A stretch of 64,000 nt of DNA. It comes from Orychophragmus violaceus (Eukaryota > Streptophyta > Magnoliopsida > Brassicales > Brassicaceae). Shown one piece after another: positions 12,801 to 23,330 of this stretch. A program made the translations under genes and the position numbers. The notes beneath the pieces are model-generated. The model saw nothing but the letters and a program-made list of their open reading frames with translations. It searched no databases and was not told where the DNA came from. Location of the stretch: assembly GCA_030180135.1 (NCBI GenBank), contig CM058230.1, forward strand, positions 15,811,082 to 15,875,081. The letters are read 5' to 3'. How positions within the stretch are numbered: position 1 is the stretch's first letter; each line of letters starts with the position of its first letter.

Positions 12801-15375
12801 TTTATTAACAACTTCGATATTGTAGGTTTTCTCCAGAGAAAATATGGTACATTGATCAGATGCTCAAGGTTCTGTCGGAGGTATGGATTGAAATGCGAGA
12901 ATTTTATGCTATGTTTTGAGAGTTCATAGCTGCCACAGCTCTTTTTTTAATTTCATTTTTTTTGTATCGGTCGTAACCTTACTGTCCTCTATTCCATGTT
13001 AGTAGGCTGGAAAGTTTGTGAAAGATGATGTGTGGCATGCACTGATTGTTGTCATAAGCAACTCATCAGAGCTTCATGGATATACAGTCAGAGCATTATA
13101 CAAAGCAGTCTTGACATATTCGGAACAGGTAGTTCTTATTTCTCTAACGTTTGATTGATTTCAATCTTCAATTAGTGTAATCCTTCCTAACATGGTTTCT
13201 TTGAGATTTCTAACAGGAGACTCTTGTACGAGTGGCCATATGGTGCATTGGGGAATATGGTGATCTGTTGGTTAACAATGTGGGGATGCTTGGTATTGAA
13301 GATCCAATAACGGTGAGCACTAGAGTACCAATCTTAACTAACTAGTTCTCCACATTTAATATGGAGATGCTCTTCCTTCTTCGGATTTCTTGTTGAAACA
13401 TGCAATTGACTAGTTGACTGCCTTGAGCAGGTAACGGAATGTGATGCAGTGGACGTTATCGAGGATGCCATTACTCGGCATAACTCAGATATGACTACAA
13501 AAGCGATGGCATTGGTTGCTCTATTGAAGCTGTCCTCTCGCTTTCCTTCTATCTCAGAGTATGTTAAAGTTTTTCAATCTCAGTATCTGTTTCTATCCCA
13601 CCTCGTTCATCTAATATCTTTACTTACTCAACTTCAATTCTACCCAAGATGCATATCCGTACTGAGTATATGAATAATGTAATTCTGGCTGTTTACCAGA
13701 AACTGCATTGCGTTACCTTCTGAGAAATGATTAGGAATATATTAGACATGTACATCCATACTCTCAGCTCTCTTTTGGTGATTAAACGATTTTCTAAATT
13801 TCAATGGCAGGAGGATTAAAGATATAATTGTGAAACAGAAAGGGAGCCTTCTCCTTGAAATGCAGCAGAGAGCTATCGAGTTCAATTCTATCGTTGACAG
13901 GCATAAAAATATCAGGTGGTTAATGAAATCCCTTGTTTGTCTCTTCCTTACCCATCTTCTAGTGTAATTATTATTATTTTTATATCGTCTCCCCCCCCCC
14001 CCCCCCCCCCCCCCCCAGCTCATGAAAGCGAGGTCTCTGTTCATATAGGTCTTCTCTGGTTGAGAGAATGCCAGTGCTAGATGAGGCTGCCTTCAATGTG
14101 AGGAGGGCTGGCTCTTTGCCTGCATCAGTTTCAACAATGGCCAAGCCTTCAGTTAGTATTCCAAATGGTGTTGCTGCAGCTCCACTAGTGGACTTGTTGG
14201 ACCTGGATTCTGACGATATCCTGGCTGCACCTAGTAGTTCATCTGGTGCAGATTTCCTTCAGGATCTTCTCGGTGTTGACTTAGGATCATCGTCAGCACA
14301 ATATGGTTAGTTCTTTGGCGTCTTTACAGCTGCTCGTTTCATTTTATGGCGTGCTCATTTATGATATTGATGAGCATTCTTGTAAAGATCTTTTCCTGTA
14401 TGGCTTTGCAATGTTTCAGGTGCAACCCCGACCCCAAAAGCCGGTACAGATCTGTTATTGGATATTCTATCAATTGGAACACCTTCTCCGGCACAAAACA
14501 GCACATCATCAATTGATTTGCTATCAACAGCTGACATTAACAACAATCCTTCTTCTGCGCTAGACACGCTTTCTTCACCAGCTCCACCTCAAATAGAAAC
14601 GACTGCGTCTGCTGGTGGTATGTTTGATTTGTTAGATGGTCTTTCTCCAAGCCCATCGAAGGAAGGTAAGAAGTAGTCTATAATCACCGAAACAAATCTA
14701 TACAATCATTGAAAGTCTTTTACGAAGATCAATAACTTGCTTTCCTCCTGTAATTGCAGCAACCAATGGTCCAGAATATCCACCTATTGTTGCATACGAG
14801 AGCAGCTCTTTGAAGATTGAGTTCACTTTCTCAAAGCCATCAGGGAACCCAAAGACAACAAACGTCCAAGCCACTTTGATAAATTTATCTCCTAATACTT
14901 TCACAGAATTTGAATTCAAGGCTGCTGTTCCAAAGGTCATTTCAGTTTTTAACTTGGTCCTTGCCTTTTTTTCACCCTTATAATTAACCTTGTCTTTTGT
15001 GCTTGGAAATTTCCAGTTCCTCCAGCTGCATTTGGATCCACCTAGCAGTAAGACACTCCCGACAAGCGGTAACATCAAGCAGAATCTGAGAATCACTAAC
15101 AATCAGCACGGGAAGGTATACACTTTCTCTGTTCAGCTTCCTTTCTAAATTTATGTCTTCAACGATCATTTTAGCATTTCATGATCCACAGCTCAATGCA
15201 TGCTAAAATAGAGATATTGGTTGATCCTCTGGATTCAGTGACTTTAACACTCTTGAGGGATTTAATGTTTATATGGCAGAAATCTCTTGTGATGCGCATA
15301 AGGATTGAGTACAAAGTGAATGGAAAGGATGTATTGGAGGAAGGACAGATCAACAACTTCCCTCGCGGGCTGTGA
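9848..15375 (+). CDS. AP-1 complex subunit gamma (gamma-adaptin 1)
   Basis: Eighteen coding exons: 9848-9879, 10075-10377, 10539-10680, 10782-10955, 11224-11403, 11952-12106, 12342-12432, 12542-12705, 12826-12880, 13006-13128, 13217-13312, 13431-13558, 13811-13915, 14049-14305, 14420-14665, 14760-14935, 15017-15115 and 15280-15375. They give 873 aa with consistent phases. The large adaptin N-terminal solenoid covers about residues 30-580 (for example GYPTHFGQMECLKLIASPG). The hinge contains the clathrin-box-like PLVDLLDLDSDD. The C-terminal ear begins near residue 755 and ends VLEEGQINNFPRGL. As the large gamma subunit of AP-1 it would act in clathrin coat assembly at the trans-Golgi network. 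The apparent stop after LKQ at 10376 is intronic, because the donor is CA|GTATCC. The position matches At1g23900. Confidence 0.94.
13991..14016 (+). repeat. 26-bp poly(C) tract in gamma-adaptin intron 13
   Basis: An unbroken run of 26 C lies 33 bp upstream of exon 14. It replaces the usual T-rich tract and creates a competing CAG at its right edge (14016-14018). Such runs are length-unstable and can form G-quadruplex or i-motif structures. The true length may also differ through assembly error. Confidence 0.9.
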
Positions 15376-18211
15376 GGCTGATTGTATTTTCAGCATAAGG
15401 ACTTTTGAGTATTTATTTTCATCATCGGATTAAAACAAAACAAAAAAGAATAGGTCTTCCTATTTTTCTTTCATCCGTTTCCTGAAACAAGTACTTATGG
15501 CTTTGTTTGGGATTTGAGGTTCTATGGGTTTCTTTTTGAACAAAAATTCAGATGTTTTGAATCGGAAAGTGACCAAGGAAGCACACAAGTTTGTCTCGTT
15601 GTGTATAAAACTTGATATTTGATTACCCCGCATGATACAGTTACAGCTTCGTCTGGCACAAAAATTTCGGATTTACTAGCCTGCTGCTCTTGAAAGATCG
15701 CTTACATGCAAACTAGCCAACATTTCCTTACAAAGTGACAACCCCAGATCGCATGAAGGAGAATTTCAAATAATTGTTCGTTGCCATAACAACAACTGGA
15801 CACTAACTTCATCCTTTGCCTGGAAAAAATGATTCCCTAAGCCAAGTTAGGCGAGTTTCTAAGCTGGACTGGGAGATCTCTTCCGGCAATTTGATGGAAA
15901 AGTTCAAATCTTTTGGTCTGTTTGTATTCATGGGAAACATGTTTCAGCTCTTTCATCTCTTTTGCAAGGGACCTTACTTATTTCAATGATATCTAAAGAC
16001 TGACCTTCATCAGATGCATCTATGTGTAACATGATGGTTTCAACATTTTCAAAGATTCACTTCACTAGACTCCCTACTATTGAATCCTGCACTCAAACTT
16101 TTATTTTCATTACTAAACTCTCAATCTTAAGTATATAATCATCAAATCACATGTATTATTCAACTTATTACCAATTCCACAAAATCATTAAAATTCACCC
16201 AGAGGATGAGCTTAGATTTGGTGATGATGAAGAGGATTACTGGAGATATCTTGGACAGCAAGATGTGTATCTTGCGAACCAAGTGTTATGAGTAATAAAA
16301 GTCCAATTATGAAATGAAGTTTGTTAAACCATTTTTTTTTATAAGTAATAGATATCCTATTGTGATAAGTATTATGAAGATTTACATTATTTGTTGTTAT
16401 CAATATGTCAATGGTAATCAATATATATATGCGTCATATGATCTTGTTTCAAACCAATCTAACTCAATAATATTATTATATTATCTGACGTGGTATCATA
16501 GAAGATGATTCTTAGAGAAATCAATTTCTTTTGGTATCAAAGAGTTCATCTTAACAGTTTGACCTTATCTCATCTAAATCTGTATTTTGTAGATTTTTTT
16601 AGATAAAAAAGCAAAAGAAATTTGTGAGGAGTGTTGTATAACTCTTTGAGTACAAGCTATGGTTTTCTGAATGTTCCATTAAGCTTGTTGCATTATATAT
16701 AAAGATAGACCAGTTTCTATCTTTATCCTATGTGATCATATATATATATAGGGTCCTAAAGTTGGTAAAAGACATGCAAATCATCTCTAATTGCTCCAAA
16801 TTTGGTTGGATTCATTCATACGTTGTTCTTTTTTTAAAAGAACCTTGGACTGGTTGTGAAAATAATCATTCGATCAATACGGTGAAATATGTATGTCTTT
16901 GCCGTATGTGATCATAAAAGATTCTGAAGTTGAGAACCAAGTGCCTCTCCTCGTCAACTTAAGGATTACCCGTTTGCTAAAAGACATGACCATTTATGTG
17001 GTTTGGGAATACAATTCTTATACAAATGTATTAGACGTGCAAATGCATAACTTGTAGTAGAACCTAATGTGCAAAATATCAATGGATGTTGTTGTAATAA
17101 TTAGTTTAGCTATAGAATGTGAAGTTTAAAGGAAAACTGAATCATCTCATATATATTAATAATGTGCACACATACATATTGATAAATTATCTCATTGTAT
17201 TCAGAAGAAGTAGACACTTGAAGAGAACCACACACTGTAAAAAAAATCCACAAAAAGCCTAAACCAAGGCCTCATTCCCAAATAACATGGTTAAGTTAGA
17301 CATAGTTGGAGATGCCCTCAGCTCTTCAATATTTTCAACAATGAAAAGGTTACATAGGAGAGTCATGTAGTTTGTAAATTATAAAAGTCTTTTGACTAGA
17401 GTTTTGCGCTCAACATACTCACCAATCTCAAAAACTTGTCGAGAGTTTTGAACATTTGCTTAACCCTTAAACGTTATGTAGAAGACATTTACTTTTCTCA
17501 ACGCGCAAGGAAAAAAATGTGCTTTATTTGATAAGCCACTCTCACAATCTTCAACTGGGATAGAACAGTTTGCAGCAACAACAACAGTTTTGGTGGTATT
17601 AGTTATTATTATTATCAATAATGTTATTCACTGTATGTCATCTATGCATATGCAAAACTTACATCAGTGATGAACCGATCATGAACACAAATTACAAGTC
17701 TCAAATATAGAGAAATTCAATCACTGGTTTGACACTTCGAATCATCCATCTGCAAAAGCAAGAAAAAGATATCACTGATTGCTTTAGATCATGAACATAA
17801 CATATATCTTACTCAATAGATCATGATAAAAAAACATAATGATGTGTCTTATAGCCTTACCATGCAAAAGTAAAAAATTGATTCATCCCTCAAAGTTTCA
17901 AGTGAGTCAATAAAAATACTTACCATCATTGAAGATATCATCCCTTTTACGTCACCATGAAAGTGGTGTACGAAGGGCCCTTGGTGGTCAATGTGCAACA
18001 TCATTAATCATCAAGTGAGGTGATATTTTTTAGTATGTATACAATAAATAAAAATGAACAATAATTGCACCATACATCACCTTCATTTTTATCTTCAGGT
18101 TTTGTAACTTTAAGTCTAATAATGGAGACAATCACATCTAAATTGCTATATCTACATTCATCATCTCGAAACTGGAAGGTCTCTTAAAATGCATCAGTAT
18201 CGCGTGCAAGC
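15376..18211. other. Intergenic DNA with few recognisable features
   Basis: The first ~250 bp are the likely gamma-adaptin 3' untranslated region. The rest is AT-rich. A coding-like stretch at 16200-16291 reads as an acidic open segment (including FGDDEEDYWRYLGQQDVYLA) ending in TGA. It has no visible start or partner exon and may be the 3' end of a lost gene. Nothing else is supported. Confidence 0.4.
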
Positions 18212-18343
18212 AAAATTGATTATCCTTCTCGGTTGTATGGAGATAACGGTCCGATACAAGAAAGAAGATTGAATCATGGAAGCTACATCTACTACTTGAT
18301 GAAAGCAAAAGATACCCTCGGTAATGACGTTGGAATGTGTTGA
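18212..18343 (+). pseudogene. Coding relic, possibly DUF1985/Ulp1-like transposon gene
   Basis: A 43-codon open segment includes IDYPSRLYGDNGPIQERRLN and GSYIYYLMKAKDTLGNDVGM, then a TGA at 18341. Codon use and residue mix look protein-coding, but the flanks are out of frame. The pattern reminds me of DUF1985 segments found in Brassicaceae Ulp1-type mobile genes; this is an impression, not a search result. It is degraded and not expected to be functional. Confidence 0.3.
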
Positions 18344-18645
18344 AAGACTTTTGAACTCGGCCTTATTGTGTGTCTTGGCGAAAACAATTTCACATGGTTG
18401 TTAGGACAAAAAAGGATGGAGTAAAAGAGGTTGTCTCGATAAGATGCATACAAAACTTGTGTCGGCAAACAAGAGAAAGCTTGAGGACACCGATGTCATC
18501 TCATAAGAGAAGAAGAAGAAGGTTTTATAATAGATGCAAAGGTTATTAGATTACTTATATATATAAATGAGAAATCAGTCAGATGGATAAGAATTACCAA
18601 GGGATATCATCGAAGGTAGAATTGATGGATTAGAAGTTTACAATC

Positions 18646-19111
18646 ATGGAAGGTAGATTCGACGAAAAGGATAAGCGTAGCAACGAGCCTCCTAAGTTTG
18701 ATTCCAAAAAACCAGTGATAAGAGAAGAAGTTGGAGATTCAACTTCCATAAAGAATCAGGTATGCTACTTGATTTTTCATGTTTGTAAGCTATATGTCAA
18801 TGTGTCAGACTGTTTTACTTGTATTGACTTTTTTTACTTTAGGTGGATAAAGAAACACACGCTGAGAATGAGATAGAAATGAGCTCTTCAAAATCTAATC
18901 CAATAATCATTCAAATTTCAGTTTTAGATTTTTTTTTTGGTCAAACAGATTTATTTATTATTTGTATTTATAATATATTTTCCTAATTTGGTGTGCTTTG
19001 TTGTTATAACTCGATAGACTTTGTTAGTAAACCCTTCGAAGGAGAAGAAGGTGGAAGCTAACTCAAAGGGAACACGTAAATTATTTGGTAAGAAGGCGAA
19101 GCCATCAAGGT
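18646..19111 (+). pseudogene. Possible exon remnants of an unidentified gene
   Basis: Three short lysine- and glutamate-rich open segments lie next to splice-like sites. The first begins MEGRFDEKDKRSNEPPKFDS and ends at CAG|GTATGC (18760). The second follows TTTAG at 18841, and the third lies around 19021-19111 (NPSKEKKVEANSKGTRKLFG). They may be remains of one low-complexity gene, perhaps linked to the relic at 18212. I do not recognise a domain. Confidence 0.25.
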
Positions 19112-19119
19112 ATTAATTT

Positions 19120-20125
19120 GAATTTGGTTTTTTGTTCGTTTTTTTTTTTTTTATTGGCCTATATTTTATTTGACATGTGTTGGAAAATTTTTTCACTATA
19201 TATTTTGATATGTGCTCATAGCGGGTATTATTTAGTTGATATTTTTTTTTCCGAGATCGTTTTTTGACATGTGTTTGACCGTGATATTGAAAATGAATGG
19301 TACAATCTCTCATTATATATTTTGATTTGTGCTTTATTTGACATGTGATCTCGAAAATTAATGATTCAGTTTCTCATTATATATTTTGATCCGCACTCAC
19401 TGCGAGGTATTAGTTAGATGGTTTTTTTTTCAAATTTTTTTTGACATGTGCTTTATTTGACTCGTGATCTCGAAATAAATAACATATCTCTCACTATATA
19501 TTTTTACATGCGCTCGCTGCATGATATTAATTAGATTTTTTTTTTTAAATCGTTTTTGGCCCATGCTTTATTTGATATGTGATATTTGGTCTTTTGTTCG
19601 TTTTTATTTTTTTCTGTTTTTATTGGCCTATATTTTATTTGACATGTGATCTCGAATATTTTGATATCTGCTCATAGAGGGGTATTATTTAGTTGATATT
19701 TTTTTCGAGATCGTTTTTGACGTGTGTTTTAATTGACCCGTGATATTGAAAATGAATGGTACAATATCTCATTATATGTTTCGATTCGTGCTTTATTTGA
19801 TATGTGATCTCGAAAATTAATGATTCAATTTCTTATTATATATTTTGATCCGCAGTTACTTGAGGTATTAGTTAGATGTTTTTTTTTCAATTTTTTTTTG
19901 ACATGTGCTTTATTTGATCTGTGATCTCGAAAATAAATGACATAATCTCTCACTATATATTTTTACATGCGCTCGCTGCAGGATATTAATTAGATGATTT
20001 TTTAAAAAATCATTTTTTGACCCGTGCTTTATTTGATATGTGATCTCAATATTAAATAACACAATATTTCATTATATATTTTGACTTGCGGGTATTAGTA
20101 ATGTTTTTTCTAAGATCGCTTTTAT
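19120..20125. repeat. Degenerate higher-order tandem repeat
   Basis: About nine degenerate ~100-120-bp subunits each carry a core like CTTTATTTGACATGTGATCT, then an ATTATATATTTTGA-like stretch, a GCTC-containing motif and a T-run. Groups of about four subunits repeat as a larger unit with a ~460-bp offset: TTGGTTTTTTGTTCG at 19124 matches TTGGTCTTTTGTTCG at 19586. It is very AT-rich and shows no coding potential. Confidence 0.7.
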
Positions 20126-20530
20126 CGTGTTTTATCACGGAAAAAATCGAGCAGAAGCTATATAATTTTAAAAGGGTGTGTTTTTGTGTTTTGAGTATGA
20201 ATGATATCGAATTTATAGTAATGTATATATAGATGATACACTCTTAAGAACGTAGGGTTACATGAGGCGTGTCTAGCAAATTTTGAGGAATTTAAATATT
20301 GAATAACTAAGAATTAAAAAAATGTTTGATATATTATAAAATTAATTATTTTTTTTGAAGAAAACTAAATTATAAATATGATTTTTAGGAACAAAATATA
20401 TTTTGGAGATATTGTAAAGATATTGTATGATATCTCTATGGAAACCAATGGCACACTCTCTATATAAAAAAAAAAAGATGCACAATTTTTATTTTGTATT
20501 TCTCCTTTGATAGTATAGCTAGGTTACGAT

Positions 20531-21393
20531 TTAGAACATACTTAAGTGCCTAAGCTTATTACGGATCGTGGAACAGATGTATTCGGCTGTGATGAAGTCT
20601 TCAAGTTTCATGTGGCTACCTTTATCGTCTTCTCGAGGAGTAATTGTGGTGGTTACGCTGATCAGCGTCTCAAACCTCATCCTCAAGTAATGAGTGCTTC
20701 TCAAACTCATTGTCATTGTCCGATTCTCCCAATCCACAACTTCGATCTCCACATCAGCTTTTGATGAACATAAAAATTAGGGTTTTAATCTATAGATATA
20801 AATTAAATGATAAATAAAATTAACTAGAAGAGTTTACCATCATTTTCAAATGCTTCGATGAATGCTTTAAAGCATTTGTCCGCCGGGACCTTATAGTTAA
20901 GTGATAGTTGATGAAGATAGAGACTGATAAACCTGATGTGTTCGCCTACAGCGTCGAAGATCCGCTCTGGATCTTCGATGTCATGGCTATTCTTCTCGAA
21001 CTGGACGGTCCACTCCACGCTGCTAGAACCCATGTCTTCCCCAGGAGTGACGGTGAAGGTTGCTTTGACCTTCTTGAAGCTTTGTGAGATTAGTTTCCCA
21101 AGTATGCGCATCTTTACCGTTCTTTTCTGCAAATCCTTCGACTCTATTTGGAACCACACCTCCACTACAGTGAAACATAGCAGTTAATAAAGGGGTTTGG
21201 TCGATGATCAAGAAACATGAATGAAATTTGGAAGAGTTTATTATTTACTGCTAGGAAACAAGCTTGAAACATGGTTCCTGTCTCTGGTAAAAAATTCAAT
21301 GAATCTGTTTGCCGGAGACATAATGTCAAACGCCCCAGAAGATGAACCGTATAGTCCTGCATGAATAATATTATAAGATCCGTACATTGACAT
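20531..21393 (-). CDS. Bet v 1-like protein A with two fused short domains
   Basis: Three exons on the minus strand (21393-21249, 21164-20838, 20757-20531) give 232 aa. Exon 1 plus most of exon 2 form a short Bet v 1/MLP-type domain, including SPANRFIEFF and FTVTPGEDMGSSSVEWTV. The end of exon 2 (KVPADKCFKAFIEAFENDG) is the start of a second such domain, completed by exon 3. Both domain starts carry the PADK/PANR signature and both are cut by a phase-1 intron at the same relative place. Domain 2 lacks 13 residues that gene B keeps. The family binds hydrophobic ligands; the ligand here is unknown. The nearest relatives are probably the short At1g24000-type proteins. The start is 21393 or 21387; the ATG at 21362 is out of frame. 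Confidence 0.65.
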
Positions 21394-21536
21394 TCTCTCT
21401 CTCTCTCTCCCTCTCTCTTTTTGCTAAGTATATGTTTTGTGGGTTTGATTATAATCCTCTCTCGATCGATGAAAATGTGTTTGTATATATAGAAAGATCA
21501 GTTCAATATAAATTTCATTAACTAGCTAGTTTTACG

Positions 21537-22793
21537 CAGTGTTCAAAAACGCGGCCGCCTAGCCGCCTAGGCGGCCGCAAAATCGCTGATCGGGTGGTAC
21601 CCGCGGCGATTTCGGCCAAATCGGACCAATTATGCGGTCAACGATTTTGACCCGATTAAATACACTAGGCGCCCGAAAATCGCTTATAAAACCGATTTTC
21701 TCACCACAAAATTTGTTATCGGGCTAACCCAAATACTAAATATAAGGGTCGCAGGTTTGATAAGCCCAATTGTTTTAATAAAATGTCTAAGAGCATGGCC
21801 ATTGAGGTATCTTAAGGCCCAGATTCTTAACTATTCACGTGGGTCCTACGTGAATAGTTAAGAACTCGGGTCCTAAAAATCCTTATTTAAGAACCGGTTC
21901 TTACACTGTTCATGACACGTGGCGGCTTATCATTCGTCTAATTTTTTTTTCGAATTTTTTTTTTTTTTTTACACTTTTCCCAAAAAAAAAAAAAAAATTT
22001 TTTTTTTTTAAGAACCCCCATAGAGAGTTCATTGATGGTCATGCTCTAATAGGCAAACAAGTCTATTTATAACCACAACTCTAGGACAGTTTCTTTCTCC
22101 TTTCCGATGTGGGACATTTTTAGTCTTTTACTTTCTTCTTGATTAAAAGTATTTTAATGGGACAGTAGACTAGTTTGCTCATTACTGACTTTTCTTTTAC
22201 GAGGCTCATATTATTCTATGCATAAACATCCAAACTAAAACATGTTACTATGGCAAATGACCGACCAAATCAAATTATGAGAGATTCTTTTATATAAAAT
22301 ATCATAGTTTTTTTTTTCTTTACTAAAGAAAACTGGATATCTTTTTGAAATTATCAGAATTAGATGGCACTAGCAAAGACAATATACTATTTCAATATAG
22401 TTTAAACTAACAAATTATTTTCATGTATCTTTATGATTTGAAATGTTTTTGTGTATTTTGTGTTTTTTTCTAATTGGATATGAATTAAAAAATAACAAAT
22501 TATCTATAAAACTAATTTACAATATAGTTTCTTTTATGGATTTTGAACAAAGTTCGTTTGACCAAAAAAAAAGAACAAAGTTCAATTATAAAATGTTATA
22601 ATTGGTATGTTTTATGAATTTTGGACATAAGTGTGTACAATTGTTATACAAAACTAAAGAATTACATGTTTTTTACATAAAAATAGCTTGAAAATTCTGC
22701 ACCGCGTAAATCCCGTTTAATCTCCGATTTTTTCTCTAGGCGCTAGGCCCAACCCGACCACCCGACTAGCGCCTAGCGCTTATTCGAACACTG
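21537..22793. mobile_element. hAT-like non-autonomous element (1,257 bp)
   Basis: The terminal inverted repeats begin CAGTGTTCAAAAACGC and end in GCGCTTATTCGAACACTG. The flanks GTTTTACG (21529-21536) and GTTTTACC (22794-22801) form an 8-bp target duplication with one mismatch, as expected for hAT. The duplicated locus upstream of gene B (42163-42172) has the same flank with a single GTTTTACC and no element, so it is a paralogous empty site. No transposase is encoded. A smaller MITE is nested at 21791-22046. Confidence 0.85.
21791..22046. mobile_element. PIF/Harbinger-type MITE nested in the hAT-like element
   Basis: This 256-bp element begins GAGCATGGCCATTGA and ends ATGATGGTCATGCTC-like in inverted orientation. 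It is flanked by TAA on both sides (21788-21790 and 22047-22049), the TWA duplication typical of Harbinger MITEs. Long A and T runs lie inside and there is no coding capacity. Confidence 0.7.
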
Positions 22794-23330
22794 GTTTTAC
22801 CTAAGCCCACTCATCTCACCTTTTTCACCATCGAATCTTACTATTTGTAAGGCACATAGGAAAATAAATTAACTGTACAGTCCAAATTGACATCATTTCC
22901 CAAATGTATCATATTTATTAATCTAAGGCTCTAACCGGTGTCCATTTGAAGAACAATGGGAATGAGTAGGAAAATAACGAAAAGGAATAAAATAATAGGA
23001 ATTATTGTTCCTTTTCCAAATTTAATATGAAATAGTTTTGCTTTTTAATTCTCTACGAAAGAAGGAATAAGAAGAAATCGTATGTAAAATATATTACTTG
23101 TAAAAGGTATATTTTTTAAGGAATGGAAATTTTTTTATTGTTTCTCCTCATTCCTTTAGTCACTAGTTAGAGCCTAATTAACCAACCCAAGTAATTAATT
23201 TACGCTGTAACTGATTCTCCTCCTTTACTACACTTTTAATTTAAAAATGACTATATATATGGAATAGTTTTGACGAACCACGCCAAGTCATTAACGTCAT
23301 AATTAATTGGTTCTCTTTCACTATATTTTA
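22794..23330. repeat. Duplicated Bet v 1 upstream segment (copy 1)
   Basis: This segment continues the upstream region of gene A beyond the hAT-like insertion. It is closely similar to 42160-42395 and to 42650-43030 in the gene B cluster. Shared landmarks include TGTACAGTCCAAATTGA and CCACGCCAAGTCATTAAC. It shows that the Bet v 1 cluster grew by duplicating gene plus promoter. Confidence 0.75.

Noticed and set aside
21165..21362. Frameshift in Bet v 1-like gene A because the ATG at 21362 is out of frame
   Set aside because: An in-frame ATG at 21393 (and 21387) opens the same frame as the conserved domain, so a pseudogene call is not required.
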